A DNA stretch of 14,049 nucleotides from an uncultured beta proteobacterium (GTDB lineage: Bacteria; Pseudomonadota; Gammaproteobacteria; Burkholderiales; Rhodocyclaceae). The notes beneath the pieces were generated by a model. The model did not search any database. It was not told where the DNA came from and worked only from the letters and a program-made list of their open reading frames with translations. Within the stretch, counting starts at the first letter, position 1. Each line of letters begins with the position of its first letter. Positions 5,508 to 13,165 of this stretch are shown here, piece after piece. The DNA lies in NCBI GenBank assembly GCA_903910495.1, contig CAIVZW010000156.1, positions 1 to 14,049 on the forward strand, written 5' to 3'. Both the position numbers and the translations under genes were made by a program.

Positions 5508-6125
5508 TCAACGCTTGGCTGTCTTGCGGATGTCTTTTTCATCCGACCATTCGACGATTCCGCTCTCGATTTCAATGAGACGAAGATTCATCTTGTAATA
5601 AACATCCTTGATGTCGCTGCCCTTCTTGACGATCGAAGAGATACTGCCGTCCAGACGGAACTTGGCTCCCTGCATCTTGCCCATCTTGACCGATTTCGAC
5701 TTGTCGTACAAACCAGACTGGTTCTGGCGACTCAGCTCACTCACCTGGTTCTGCATGTCTTCGCCTTCGATGACATAACGAACGCCGTTTTTTTGCAATT
5801 GCGTCAGAACCGTATCGGTAATCAGCCGGGTATCAAAATATTCACTGGTCTTGTTCTTGACCGGGGACGCCATCATCAGACCACGCTTCTTGATCAGATC
5901 CTGAATGACCGGATGCTGAATCAGCGACTGTGTCATTTTTTCGGAGATCATCTGGATATCGGTTGACCCAAGATCGGTGGTAACCGTTTCGACGGCCTTG
6001 GCATCACCGTAACTCACCCCGCTTGAACCGGTAGTCGGCGACGTTGTCTGGCAGCCGGCGAGAGCAAGCAGCAGAATGCCGACAGAAAAATGCATGCGGG
6101 GTACAAGACCAATTTTTGAGACCAT
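5508..6125 (-). CDS. lpoB: LpoB-like penicillin-binding-protein activator lipoprotein
   Basis: About 205 residues. Two adjacent ATGs exist (6128, 6125). AGGAGG at 6131-6136 is only 2 bases from the first and 5 from the second, so I prefer 6125. The lipobox is LAGC followed by QTT, consistent with an outer-membrane lipoprotein. The mature part carries LpoB-family features: SYGDAKAVETVTTDLGSTD, MISEKMTQSLIQHPVIQDL, FDTRLITDTVLTQLQKNG, GAKFRLDGSISSIV and a final strand set ending LIEIESGIVEWSDEKDIRK. In Escherichia coli, LpoB reaches through the peptidoglycan to stimulate PBP1B. This protein lacks the long disordered linker of the E. coli one. Its neighbours (COG3014-type and YcfL-like) match the LpoB gene neighbourhood seen in other proteobacteria. 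Whether it activates a penicillin-binding protein here is inferred. Confidence 0.8.
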   Translation of the reverse strand: MVSKIGLVPRMHFSVGILLLALAGCQTTSPTTGSSGVSYGDAKAVETVTTDLGSTDIQMISEKMTQSLIQHPVIQDLIKKRGLMMASPVKNKTSEYFDTRLITDTVLTQLQKNGVRYVIEGEDMQNQVSELSRQNQSGLYDKSKSVKMGKMQGAKFRLDGSISSIVKKGSDIKDVYYKMNLRLIEIESGIVEWSDEKDIRKTAKR

Positions 6126-6198
6126 CATTTCCTCCTGATTGAGACTTTGATTTATTCCGGAAATTAAACGATACCAGCCTTGAGATTTATTGCCACTT

Positions 6199-7569
6199 CT
6201 AATTTGGACTCTGCAAAATCAAGCGAAAATCCGTGGCCTTGAAGGTCGGCGAAACGACACTGATGACCTGCTTTTGTGCCCCGTAGATAATTACCGGTTT
6301 CCAGGGCTCTTCGTCCCAAACGGTAAAGCCGTCACGATCCAGCCACTTGAACCGATAGTATAACTGCTGATTGCCTGAACTCGTATTAGTGATCTCGGCC
6401 TGAATGCGCAGCAAATTATCTCTGCGCGCGGCCCGCAAGTCAGTGACTTTAAGATAGTCCATCTTGCCCTGTTCTTCAATTTTGCTGGCGATCGATGGCC
6501 CGCCACCGGCTACCGGTGCCGCCATGGCCATCGGCTGTGGCGAAGGCGCAGATTCTCCACCACGACTGACTGTCTGGCTCAGGGCGGCGACACGACGACT
6601 GGCGATCGAGGCAAACTGCCCGTTAGGATACTTGCTGAGATAATCCTTATAGTCTTCGGCTTGCTTGCTGTCCTTGATGCTGTCCCAGAAAGACAGTTCA
6701 ACGGCCTTCGGGTCTACGGCCTGCACCACCGTTGTGGCGCTGCCTTTTGCGCTGGATGGGGCCAGCGCAAGCGTTTGTTGTGCGGGTGCGGGTCCGGCAA
6801 CAAAATAGAAGTCGCCGTCGGACTGGTCGTACATCGCAGGATCCTGGTCATGGCCGACCGATTTGGCCTTTTGTTTCACAATTGAGCGCGTTTTTCGCAG
6901 CGCTTCGGTGCTGCTGACACCCGGCTGGGAGATCATCGGCAGAAACTCCCGGGTAAACAGTCCGTTCGGGTTGCTGTCGTTACTGTCAAGGCTGTCGAGC
7001 GCCTCCTGATTGGCGCCCGCAGAAAAAAGGACGGTTTGTCCGCTCGGGGAGTTGGTCATTGCCAAACCGCGCGTTGCGCCAATCGAACGCCCGGCTTTCT
7101 TCGGCAAGGGGTTGTTCCGGCAGGCATCGAGCACCAGCAGGGTGTACTTAGCCTTGGCGTCTGCCAGCTTGTCCTGAAGCCTTGGAACGCTGACCGCCTG
7201 ATCCCCGACGTCTGAAGGGTCGCGTGGAGGATCCATGTCGACCGGAATGAGATAATTCTGATTGTCAATCTGTACCCCGTGTCCGGCGTAGAAAAATACA
7301 CCTACCCCGCCGCCAGAAACATTCTGGACGAACTCGTTGATCGCCTGGTTCATCTTCTTCTGGCCGACGTTGTTGAAAGCTTGAACCTCAAAACCGACTT
7401 TGCGCAGTTCGGCGGCAACGGAGTTTGCGTCATTGACGGCTTTTTCCAGTTTGGGCAGGTTCTGGTAGGTATTGTTGCCAATAACCAGAGCGACTCGGCG
7501 CTCAGCCGCTGCCAACAGTTCACCAGAGAGGGTCAGCAGGCAGCAAAAAATGAGCAGGTGACGTTTCAT
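6199..7569 (-). CDS. Secreted caspase-like (C14) protein with YcfL/DUF1425-like C-terminus
   Basis: A 456-residue protein. ATG 7569 lies behind AGGAGA. The signal peptide ends near LLAAA. Residues about 24-260 are a caspase p20-like domain: RRVALVIGNNTYQNLPKL, the His motif YAGHG (His97), and the Cys motif LDACRNNP (Cys150), so the catalytic dyad is intact. Residues about 293-325 form a helical TPR-like piece (FWDSIKDSKQAEDYKDYLSK, YPNGQFASIASRR). After a Pro/Ala linker, residues about 362-456 (YLKVTDLRAARRDNLLRIQA, LYYRFKWLDRDGFTVWDEEP, TDFRLILQSPN) resemble YcfL (DUF1425), a small lipoprotein usually encoded beside LpoB. The operon lacks a separate ycfL, so the fusion plausibly replaces it. 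Substrate and cleavage activity are unknown. Bacterial members are often called metacaspase- or orthocaspase-like and prefer Arg/Lys. Confidence 0.85.
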   Translation of the reverse strand: MKRHLLIFCCLLTLSGELLAAAERRVALVIGNNTYQNLPKLEKAVNDANSVAAELRKVGFEVQAFNNVGQKKMNQAINEFVQNVSGGGVGVFFYAGHGVQIDNQNYLIPVDMDPPRDPSDVGDQAVSVPRLQDKLADAKAKYTLLVLDACRNNPLPKKAGRSIGATRGLAMTNSPSGQTVLFSAGANQEALDSLDSNDSNPNGLFTREFLPMISQPGVSSTEALRKTRSIVKQKAKSVGHDQDPAMYDQSDGDFYFVAGPAPAQQTLALAPSSAKGSATTVVQAVDPKAVELSFWDSIKDSKQAEDYKDYLSKYPNGQFASIASRRVAALSQTVSRGGESAPSPQPMAMAAPVAGGGPSIASKIEEQGKMDYLKVTDLRAARRDNLLRIQAEITNTSSGNQQLYYRFKWLDRDGFTVWDEEPWKPVIIYGAQKQVISVVSPTFKATDFRLILQSPN

Positions 7570-7607
7570 GTAATTCTCCTAAGGTATGTCATTCTCAAGA
7601 TAATTAT

Positions 7608-9068
7608 CTATTGAGCTTTTTTTACAGGTTTACTTAGCGGCTTACTTACCGGTTTTTTGATCACTTTTTTGGGTTCGGGTTCAGCAACAACTTCAGGAAT
7701 GACTCTTCCCATAATATTCGGTTGACCGACAAAAACAGCTCCGCCTGTAATTCGAATCGGAATGATCGAGAAACTGCTGCCAATGTCCACTTCCTTCTTG
7801 TAGGTTCCCGCACCCGTTTGAAATTCGACCATCTGCCGACCCTGAGGAAGCGTGGCGCGTGCCACCGAAATACGCTCCGGCAATGTTCGCCAGCTTCGAT
7901 CATCGGCTTGCTCGCTAACCACGCTTGACACGCTGGCAATGAGACCCAAGGCCAGCCCACCCTTGTTAGCCTGTTCCTGAGCAACGGACTTGAGTACCGC
8001 CCGGATGACAGAACGCAGAAGAATTCCCGGCATTTGATCCTTGAGCTGGCGCCTGGCCATCGCATCAATGTTGGTCAGCGTTTCGACAGGAAGCTGACGT
8101 CCGCTCACGGAAACCGAGGAGGGTACGTAACTGCGACCTTCTGACTTGATGATCGGGAAGGAGAGCGGCGTCACAACAAGTCCCTTCTGTAGTGGAATCG
8201 GAATGGGAACGGTGATCGATTTCCAGGCGGGTGAAAACCCTGATTCAATGACAAACAGGACGTCAGATTCCTTTGCGCCAGGTCGGCGACGGCCAACGTC
8301 CTTCAAGCCGTCCTGTACGATGCGGGAATTCGGTGCCAGATTCAGGGCATTGCGATATCCCGGTTCGGCCAGCGAGGACTCGCCGGTCACTTCAAAAAAG
8401 TAACCGGCCAGGTAATGAGAAAAGGCATTCTGGAAGCCGTTCTTCAGACTGTTGACCTCCGGCGTATCCAGTTCCGCCATTGGATAATCCTTCATCTGCT
8501 TGACATCGGCACTGACCTGTTGGGTTTTGGCGTCTTCCTGCAGCTTGTCGTATTCCTTCTCGCGGAACCCCTCGATCAGTTTTTCCCTTTCGTAGGTTTT
8601 CTTCATTTCTATGCGGGCCAGATCGTAATTGCCCTGCATGATGTGGCTCAAGGTCAGGTTGGTGGACAGCATCACCTTTTCGTAATCCTGACCGTCGTAG
8701 CGCCGTGTTTTGTCGTTGACCAGAAAACTGCCAATGTCGCCGATCACTTTGGATGGATCGGATTTGACACTGTCTTCCCACTCGCGGACGAACTCATCGG
8801 CCTTCAGCCAAGCCTCCTGCCCCCCCGGATAATTACTGTCCAGAGTCAGCATTTCTCCCTTTTCGAGATAATAGAGAATGTCCTTGTCTTTGGTAATGAC
8901 GCCCGGCGTATTGTTCTTTTCGAGTTGTTCAATCGCCTGTTTGACTGAGCCGCTCCTGACGAGCTGGACCGTCTCCTTCAGTTCGCCATCGTACTGACGC
9001 ATCGCATTCCCGGCGCAGCCCGCCAGAAGAGTTAATAGCGACAGCAGGACCTGTCCCCTAAAATTCAT
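7608..9068 (-). CDS. COG3014-type lipoprotein
   Basis: A 486-residue lipoprotein. The ATG at 9068 follows AGGGGA, and the lipobox LAGC places Cys at 18. Residues about 25-270 are helical and TPR-like (VKQAIEQLEKNNT, KDILYYLEKGEML, GNYDLARIEMKKTYEREKL, HYLAGYFFEVTGESSLAEPG, YRNALNLAPNS). The C-terminal half is beta-rich (LFVIESGFSPAWKS, ITVPIPIPL, SYVPSSVSVSG, and a region rich in Ala/Val around IASVSSVVSEQADDRSWRTL). The protein ends in a Lys/Pro tail (KKVIKKPVSKPLSKPVKKAQ) that looks suited to contact with a negatively charged partner or cell wall. I recognise it as the uncharacterised COG3014 family, which in other bacteria sits beside lpoB and ycfL genes. It is 38 bases before the caspase-like gene in the same operon. 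The function is not established. Confidence 0.75.
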   Translation of the reverse strand: MNFRGQVLLSLLTLLAGCAGNAMRQYDGELKETVQLVRSGSVKQAIEQLEKNNTPGVITKDKDILYYLEKGEMLTLDSNYPGGQEAWLKADEFVREWEDSVKSDPSKVIGDIGSFLVNDKTRRYDGQDYEKVMLSTNLTLSHIMQGNYDLARIEMKKTYEREKLIEGFREKEYDKLQEDAKTQQVSADVKQMKDYPMAELDTPEVNSLKNGFQNAFSHYLAGYFFEVTGESSLAEPGYRNALNLAPNSRIVQDGLKDVGRRRPGAKESDVLFVIESGFSPAWKSITVPIPIPLQKGLVVTPLSFPIIKSEGRSYVPSSVSVSGRQLPVETLTNIDAMARRQLKDQMPGILLRSVIRAVLKSVAQEQANKGGLALGLIASVSSVVSEQADDRSWRTLPERISVARATLPQGRQMVEFQTGAGTYKKEVDIGSSFSIIPIRITGGAVFVGQPNIMGRVIPEVVAEPEPKKVIKKPVSKPLSKPVKKAQ

Positions 9069-9120
9069 TTGAATTCCCCTAAAAAACTGAAATGCGGAAA
9101 ATTTTTTTACTGCCGCTTTA

Positions 9121-9474
9121 TTACTTGGTGATGGCTTCGTTGCGCCCGGAGAACTTGTCGCTCATGCGCAGCGCAGCCTCGCTGAAGTCACCCTGCGGTT
9201 TGTCGACGCAATAGCGGTCGACAAAGTTTTCGACGGTACCGGTCGACATGGCCGAAACCTGTTGGCTCTGGTTGGCATAGTTATGCCCGGTCAGCACCCC
9301 GCGTATCCAGGCCAGATAGATCTTTCGTTGCTCAGCATCGTCTTTCGACCTGACCCAGGCACGACATGACATGTCATCGAAGCCCACGGTTTTCACCGGA
9401 GCGGCAATGGAACCTGTAACCATCAGGGCAGCGAGCAGAAAAAAGCGGGGAAATACGGGCATTCGATTCAACAT
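9121..9474 (-). CDS. Small periplasmic two-cysteine protein
   Basis: A 117-residue exported protein. The signal peptide (RFFLLAALMVTGSIAA) is followed by a mature protein of about 92 residues with exactly two cysteines (Cys37 in DDMSCRAW, Cys89 in DRYCVDKPQG), which could form one disulfide. Helical segments include YLAWIRGVLTGHNYAN and SEAALRMSDKFSG. The layout of a small, all-helical, single-disulfide periplasmic protein recalls HdeA and Rap1a/Tai-type immunity proteins, but no signature settles it. It is the first gene of the leftward operon, 52 bases before the COG3014-type gene, and diverges from gmk. The start at 9474 has a weak ribosome binding site; ATG at 9462 is an alternative. Confidence 0.7.
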   Translation of the reverse strand: MLNRMPVFPRFFLLAALMVTGSIAAPVKTVGFDDMSCRAWVRSKDDAEQRKIYLAWIRGVLTGHNYANQSQQVSAMSTGTVENFVDRYCVDKPQGDFSEAALRMSDKFSGRNEAITK

Positions 9475-9499
9475 AACATATCCATTCGTTTCAACACAC

Positions 9500-9514
9500 T
9501 TGGCAATACGCCAA
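9500..9514. promoter_or_regulatory. Inverted repeat in the gmk divergent region
   Basis: TTGGC and GCCAA flank a 5-base spacer, an operator-like dyad 26-40 bases upstream of the leftward gene's ATG and about 90 bases before gmk. TTGGCA within it could also be a -35 for gmk with a weak -10 (TAATAC, 9524-9529, spacer 18). A TACAAT at 9561-9566 is another -10-like candidate. Confidence 0.3.
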
Positions 9515-9605
9515 TTCTCGTCCTAATACCCCGCGACGTCTAGGAGGGAGATTAACAGGTACAATTTAGCTCGTGGCTTATCCGCCGTCTTCAGGTCAAA
9601 ATTTC

Positions 9606-10214
9606 ATGACAGGTCATCTCTACATTGTGGCAGCACCATCGGGAGCGGGGAAAACAACTCTGGTGCGCCTGCTGCTCGAGAACGATTCCGGAATGCGTTT
9701 GTCCATTTCAAGTACCACGCGTGCGCCGCGACCCGGCGAAAAGGATGGTCGTGAATACAATTTTGTTGACGTCCCCAGTTTCATCGAGATGGTCAATCGG
9801 GGTGAGTTTCTTGAATGGGCAGAGGTGCATGGCAACTACTATGGAACTTCCAGACGCTGGATTGAAGCCGAAATGAGTGCTGGGCGGGATATTTTGCTGG
9901 AGATTGACTGGCAGGGCGCGCAACAGGTGCGAAAATCTTTTCCCGGGGCGATTAGTGTGTTCATCCTGCCTCCGTCACTGAAAGCGCTGCAAGAGCGCTT
10001 GTCCAGCCGGGGAACCGACTCTGCCGAGACCATCGCCCGACGTATTGCCGCTGCGCGAGACGAGATGCGGCATGTGGATGAGTACGACTATGTTATCATC
10101 AATGATGATTTGCAGCAGGCGCTTGGTAATCTGATGTCGGTGGTCAATGCCACGCGGCTTGAATACGCAAACCAGCAGCAGCGCCATAGCGCGCTATTTG
10201 CGACACTTCTCTGA
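9606..10214 (+). CDS. gmk: Guanylate kinase
   Basis: Phosphorylates GMP and dGMP with ATP in the cytosol, an essential step in GTP supply. The ATG at 9606 gives [20 protein letters not shown], with the P-loop at residues 10-18, and 202 residues, the normal family length. An in-frame GTG at 9573 would add 11 unlikely residues. The GMP-binding segment [19 protein letters not shown] and the core segment [20 protein letters not shown] are intact, as are the DWQGAQQVR strand and the lid region with [15 protein letters not shown]. It is followed after 17 bases by rpoZ and then the (p)ppGpp enzyme gene, the usual proteobacterial order. Confidence 0.97.
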   Translation: MTGHLYIVAAPSGAGKTTLVRLLLENDSGMRLSISSTTRAPRPGEKDGREYNFVDVPSFIEMVNRGEFLEWAEVHGNYYGTSRRWIEAEMSAGRDILLEIDWQGAQQVRKSFPGAISVFILPPSLKALQERLSSRGTDSAETIARRIAAARDEMRHVDEYDYVIINDDLQQALGNLMSVVNATRLEYANQQQRHSALFATLL

Positions 10215-10231
10215 ATTTTCAGGACAAAAAC

Positions 10232-10438
10232 ATGGCACGAGTAACCGTTGACGATTGTATTCACAGCATCCCGAACCGCTTCCAGATGACACTGGCCGCC
10301 ACCTACCGTGCCCGCCAGATTACAGCCGGTGCAACACCGATGGTTGACGCCGACCGCGACAAACCTACGGTCATTGCCTTGCGCGAACTGGCGCTTGGCA
10401 TGTACGGTCTGGAAGTACTCAATCGCGGTCACGCCTGA
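10232..10438 (+). CDS. rpoZ: RNA polymerase omega subunit
   Basis: A 68-residue protein with the conserved omega features: [19 protein letters not shown] at the N-terminus, then [16 protein letters not shown] and [13 protein letters not shown]. Omega helps fold and attach the beta-prime subunit and forms part of ppGpp site 1 on RNA polymerase. The start ATG follows AGGAC. It lies between gmk and the ppGpp synthetase/hydrolase gene, which fits its role in ppGpp response. The length is somewhat shorter than the Escherichia coli protein, as is usual for betaproteobacteria. Confidence 0.96.
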   Translation: MARVTVDDCIHSIPNRFQMTLAATYRARQITAGATPMVDADRDKPTVIALRELALGMYGLEVLNRGHA

Positions 10439-10469
10439 CCGACTAGAGCCGGTTGCGTGGTAATCAATC

Positions 10470-12668
10470 ATGAATACCGACGCCACGGCTGCCAAAGTTG
10501 TCGACGCAGCGGCTGATCAACCCCAGCAGCAACAATCGCTCTATCAGAGCGAAGATCCGGCTTACCGGGTCTTCGTCGACACTCTTAGCTATCTTGAACC
10601 GGACGAAATAGCCCTTGTCCTTGAAGCATACCGCTTCAGCGAAGAGGCGCATGAGGGGCAAAAACGCCTTTCTGGCGAACCCTATATTACTCATCCGCTG
10701 GCCGTAGCCGGGACGCTGACCGAGTGGCGCATGGACGCACAGGCGATCATTGCCGCCCTGCTGCATGATGTCATGGAAGACACTGTAGTATCCAAAACCG
10801 AGATTAGCGAGCGTTTTGGCAAACAGGTGGCCGAACTGGTCGACGGACTCTCGAAGCTGGAGCGGATAGAGTTCCAGTCTTACCAGGATGCGCAGGCGGA
10901 AAACTTCCGCAAAATGCTGATGGCCATGGCGCACGATCTGCGTATCGTACTGATCAAGCTCGCCGACCGCCTGCACAACCTGCAGACGATGGCCGCGGTC
11001 CGCCCCGACAAGCGCCGGCGGGTGGCCCACGAAACATTGGAAATCTACGCCCCGATCGCCACCCGGCTCGGGCTTAACAATATATCCCGACAATTGCAGG
11101 ATCTTTCCTTCAAGCACATCCATCCGATGCGTTTCCGGGTGTTGACGCGAGCAGTCAAGGCCGTGCGCGGCAACCGCCGTGAACTGCTGTCGAAAATTCT
11201 TAACGGCATACGCAACCAGCTGCGTGATGCAAAAATTGAAGCCGGGGTGTTCGGCCGCGAAAAAAGCCTGTACTCGATTTATCACAAGATGGTCGAGAAA
11301 CACCTCAGCTTTTCACAGGTACTCGACATTTACGGTTTTCGCATCATTGTCCGGGATGATCCAACCTGCTACAAAGCACTGGGTGCCCTGCATTCGCTTT
11401 ACAAACCGGTGCCCGGAAAATTCAAGGATTACATCGCCATTCCCAAAGGGAACGGCTATCAGTCCCTGCACACGACGCTGATTGGCCCCTACGGTACCCC
11501 GGTCGAGATCCAGATTCGTACCCAGAGCATGCACCATGTCGCCGAGGAAGGCATTGCTTCTCACTGGCTGTACAAGGATAGTGAAGAGAGCGGCGCCGAT
11601 CTGCAGGTCAAGACGCACAAATGGCTTCAGTCACTGCTCGAACTGCAAAGTTCGACCGGCGATTCTTCCGAGTTTCTCGAACACGTCAAAGTTGATCTCT
11701 TTCCTGACGAAGTTTACGTTTTCACGCCCAAGGGCAAAATATTGGCGCTCCCGCGTGGCGCAACGGTGATCGATTTTGCCTACGCCGTCCATACGGATGT
11801 CGGCCACCGCTGTGTTGCTGCCCGTATCGATCACGAACTGATTCCACTCTCTGCCGAACTGGCCAATGGCAATCAGGTTGAGATTATTACGGCGCCCCAT
11901 GCCAACCCGAATCCGGCCTGGCTGACCTATGTCAAGACCAGTCGGGCACGCAGCAAGATTCGCCAGTTTCTGAAGGCCATGCAACAAGACGGGTCAAGCG
12001 TACTTGGCGAAAACATGTTGAATCAGGAATTGCAGGCTCTGGGCGTGGTTCCGGCCGAGATTCCGGCGACCGTCTGGGAGCGGGTGATTCGCGATTCGAA
12101 AAAAAAATCAAGGCGCGAAATCTTCGCCGATATTGGCCTTGGCCGCAGTCTGGCGGCTGTTTTCGCGCGTCGCCTGGTGGCCCACGACGAAGTTCCTCAG
12201 GCCGCGGCAAGTGCGGCGATGCCGCTGGTTATCCGTGGCACCGAGGGCATGGCGATCCAGCTGGCGACCTGTTGCCAGCCCATCCCCGGGGATCCGATTA
12301 TTGGATTGTTGCGCAAAGGGCAGGGCCTGCGCATCCACACCCATGCCTGCCCGGTAGTCAGAAAATCACGCAGCAGCGAACCGCAGAACTGGATTCAGGT
12401 TGAATGGGAGCCTGATCCCGGTCAGTTTTTTGATGTGCATATCAAGGTTACCGCCAAGAACGTACGCGGATTGCTGGGCCGTGTGGCAACGGGAATATCA
12501 CAGGCTGGAGCAAATATTGAGCATGTGAGTATGGACGGAAAAAAGCCGGGCTTGTTCACCGAGTTGCATTTTCTAGTCCAGGTGTCAGGTCGCCCACATC
12601 TGGCCAAGTTGATGCGGGTTCTGCGCGGCATTTCCGACGTTGTGCGCATCGTTCGCGAACAGGAGTAG
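10470..12668 (+). CDS. spoT: Bifunctional (p)ppGpp synthetase/hydrolase of the RelA/SpoT family
   Basis: A 732-residue enzyme that makes and degrades (p)ppGpp in the stringent response. N-terminal HD hydrolase domain: HPLAVAG (His75) and LLHDVMEDT (His99-Asp100) are intact, so hydrolase activity is expected. Synthetase domain about 250-370: SLYSIYHKM, DIYGFRIIV, the KFKDYIAIPKGNGYQSLHT segment, and VEIQIRT. KFKD corresponds to the RxKD motif of bifunctional enzymes, not the ExDD of synthetase-only RelA. TGS domain about 407-470 (VYVFTPKGKILALPRGATV, DFAYAVHTDVGH). A conserved Cys-containing segment (LATCCQPIPGDPIIG) and a C-terminal ACT domain from about 655 (DVHIKVTAKNVRGLLGRVA) complete the usual regulatory half. 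It is 31 bases after rpoZ. No domain is missing. Confidence 0.96.
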   Translation: MNTDATAAKVVDAAADQPQQQQSLYQSEDPAYRVFVDTLSYLEPDEIALVLEAYRFSEEAHEGQKRLSGEPYITHPLAVAGTLTEWRMDAQAIIAALLHDVMEDTVVSKTEISERFGKQVAELVDGLSKLERIEFQSYQDAQAENFRKMLMAMAHDLRIVLIKLADRLHNLQTMAAVRPDKRRRVAHETLEIYAPIATRLGLNNISRQLQDLSFKHIHPMRFRVLTRAVKAVRGNRRELLSKILNGIRNQLRDAKIEAGVFGREKSLYSIYHKMVEKHLSFSQVLDIYGFRIIVRDDPTCYKALGALHSLYKPVPGKFKDYIAIPKGNGYQSLHTTLIGPYGTPVEIQIRTQSMHHVAEEGIASHWLYKDSEESGADLQVKTHKWLQSLLELQSSTGDSSEFLEHVKVDLFPDEVYVFTPKGKILALPRGATVIDFAYAVHTDVGHRCVAARIDHELIPLSAELANGNQVEIITAPHANPNPAWLTYVKTSRARSKIRQFLKAMQQDGSSVLGENMLNQELQALGVVPAEIPATVWERVIRDSKKKSRREIFADIGLGRSLAAVFARRLVAHDEVPQAAASAAMPLVIRGTEGMAIQLATCCQPIPGDPIIGLLRKGQGLRIHTHACPVVRKSRSSEPQNWIQVEWEPDPGQFFDVHIKVTAKNVRGLLGRVATGISQAGANIEHVSMDGKKPGLFTELHFLVQVSGRPHLAKLMRVLRGISDVVRIVREQE

Positions 12669-12693
12669 TTTTGAAAGCCTTGATTTTCACGCC

Positions 12694-13016
12694 TTGGGCA
12701 ATGCCTGCGTATCACCGGAACGGTTGAATTCAATGGGTATAACACCGATCTCAACGCTGTGCGCTGCCAGGCACTGATGCAACGCACGCAGCAACTGCTT
12801 ACCGAATTGCATCCGGCAACTATGCCCGAATTCTGGTGCGGCCTGCGCCCAGCAACACCATCGAGCGCCCCCTTTATCAGACGTTCGGCGCGAACCAATC
12901 TGTACCTCAACACCGGGCACGGAACACTCGGCTGGACCATGGCCTACGGTGCCGGTACGGCGCTGGCCGACATCATCAGTGGTCGACAACCGGAAATCAG
13001 GCTGCGCTACATGTAG
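12694..13016 (+). pseudogene. dadA: C-terminal remnant of D-amino acid dehydrogenase (dadA), frameshifted
   Basis: From 12705 to the stop at 13014-13016 the frame encodes LRITGTVEFNGYNTDLNAVR, FWCGLRPATPSSAPFI and NLYLNTGHGTLGWTMAYGAG, which is the C-terminal quarter of the DadA FAD-dependent oxidoreductase family (normally about 410-430 residues). The preceding residues LGN of the expected LGNRLRITG are read one frame away (12694-12702). Adding one base after 12702 would restore the Arg codon and continuity, so a single-base deletion is likely. Upstream there is an in-frame stop at 12681 and then the end of spoT, so the catalytic N-terminal three quarters, including the FAD-binding motif, are absent. 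There is no credible start for a functional product. An ORF from GTG 12759 exists but would be only a fragment. Confidence 0.85.
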
Positions 13017-13047
13017 TCGGCAAAAGCAGCCTTTGGCAGGAGGTGGC

Positions 13048-13113
13048 ATGAACACAGTGCTATACGAAGTTTCCTTGATTGTTCCGCGCTTTCCGGTTTT
13101 GTTGAAGGATTGA
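13048..13113 (+). other. Possible tiny ORF with strong ribosome binding site
   Basis: ATG 13048 follows AGGAGG by a few bases and opens 21 codons (MNTVLYEVSLIVPRFPVLLK and one Asp) before TGA. It lies in the short gap between the dadA remnant and tatD. It may be a leader, a relic of another deleted gene, or chance. Nothing identifies it. The rest of 13017-13165 shows no other feature. Confidence 0.2.
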
Positions 13114-13165
13114 CCGCCTTCTCGAAAAGCACAAGCCCATCTATGGAAAGAGCTGAACCCGTCAC

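Noticed and set aside
8415..8948. Rightward open frame of 177 codons inside the COG3014-type gene
   Set aside because: The opposite frame is a complete lipoprotein with lipobox and good start. This frame shows no coherent protein features.
10464..11303. Leftward open frame of 279 codons inside spoT
   Set aside because: It is antisense to the conserved hydrolase and synthetase domains, with no ribosome binding site or family motif. It is a codon-bias shadow in a GC-rich gene.
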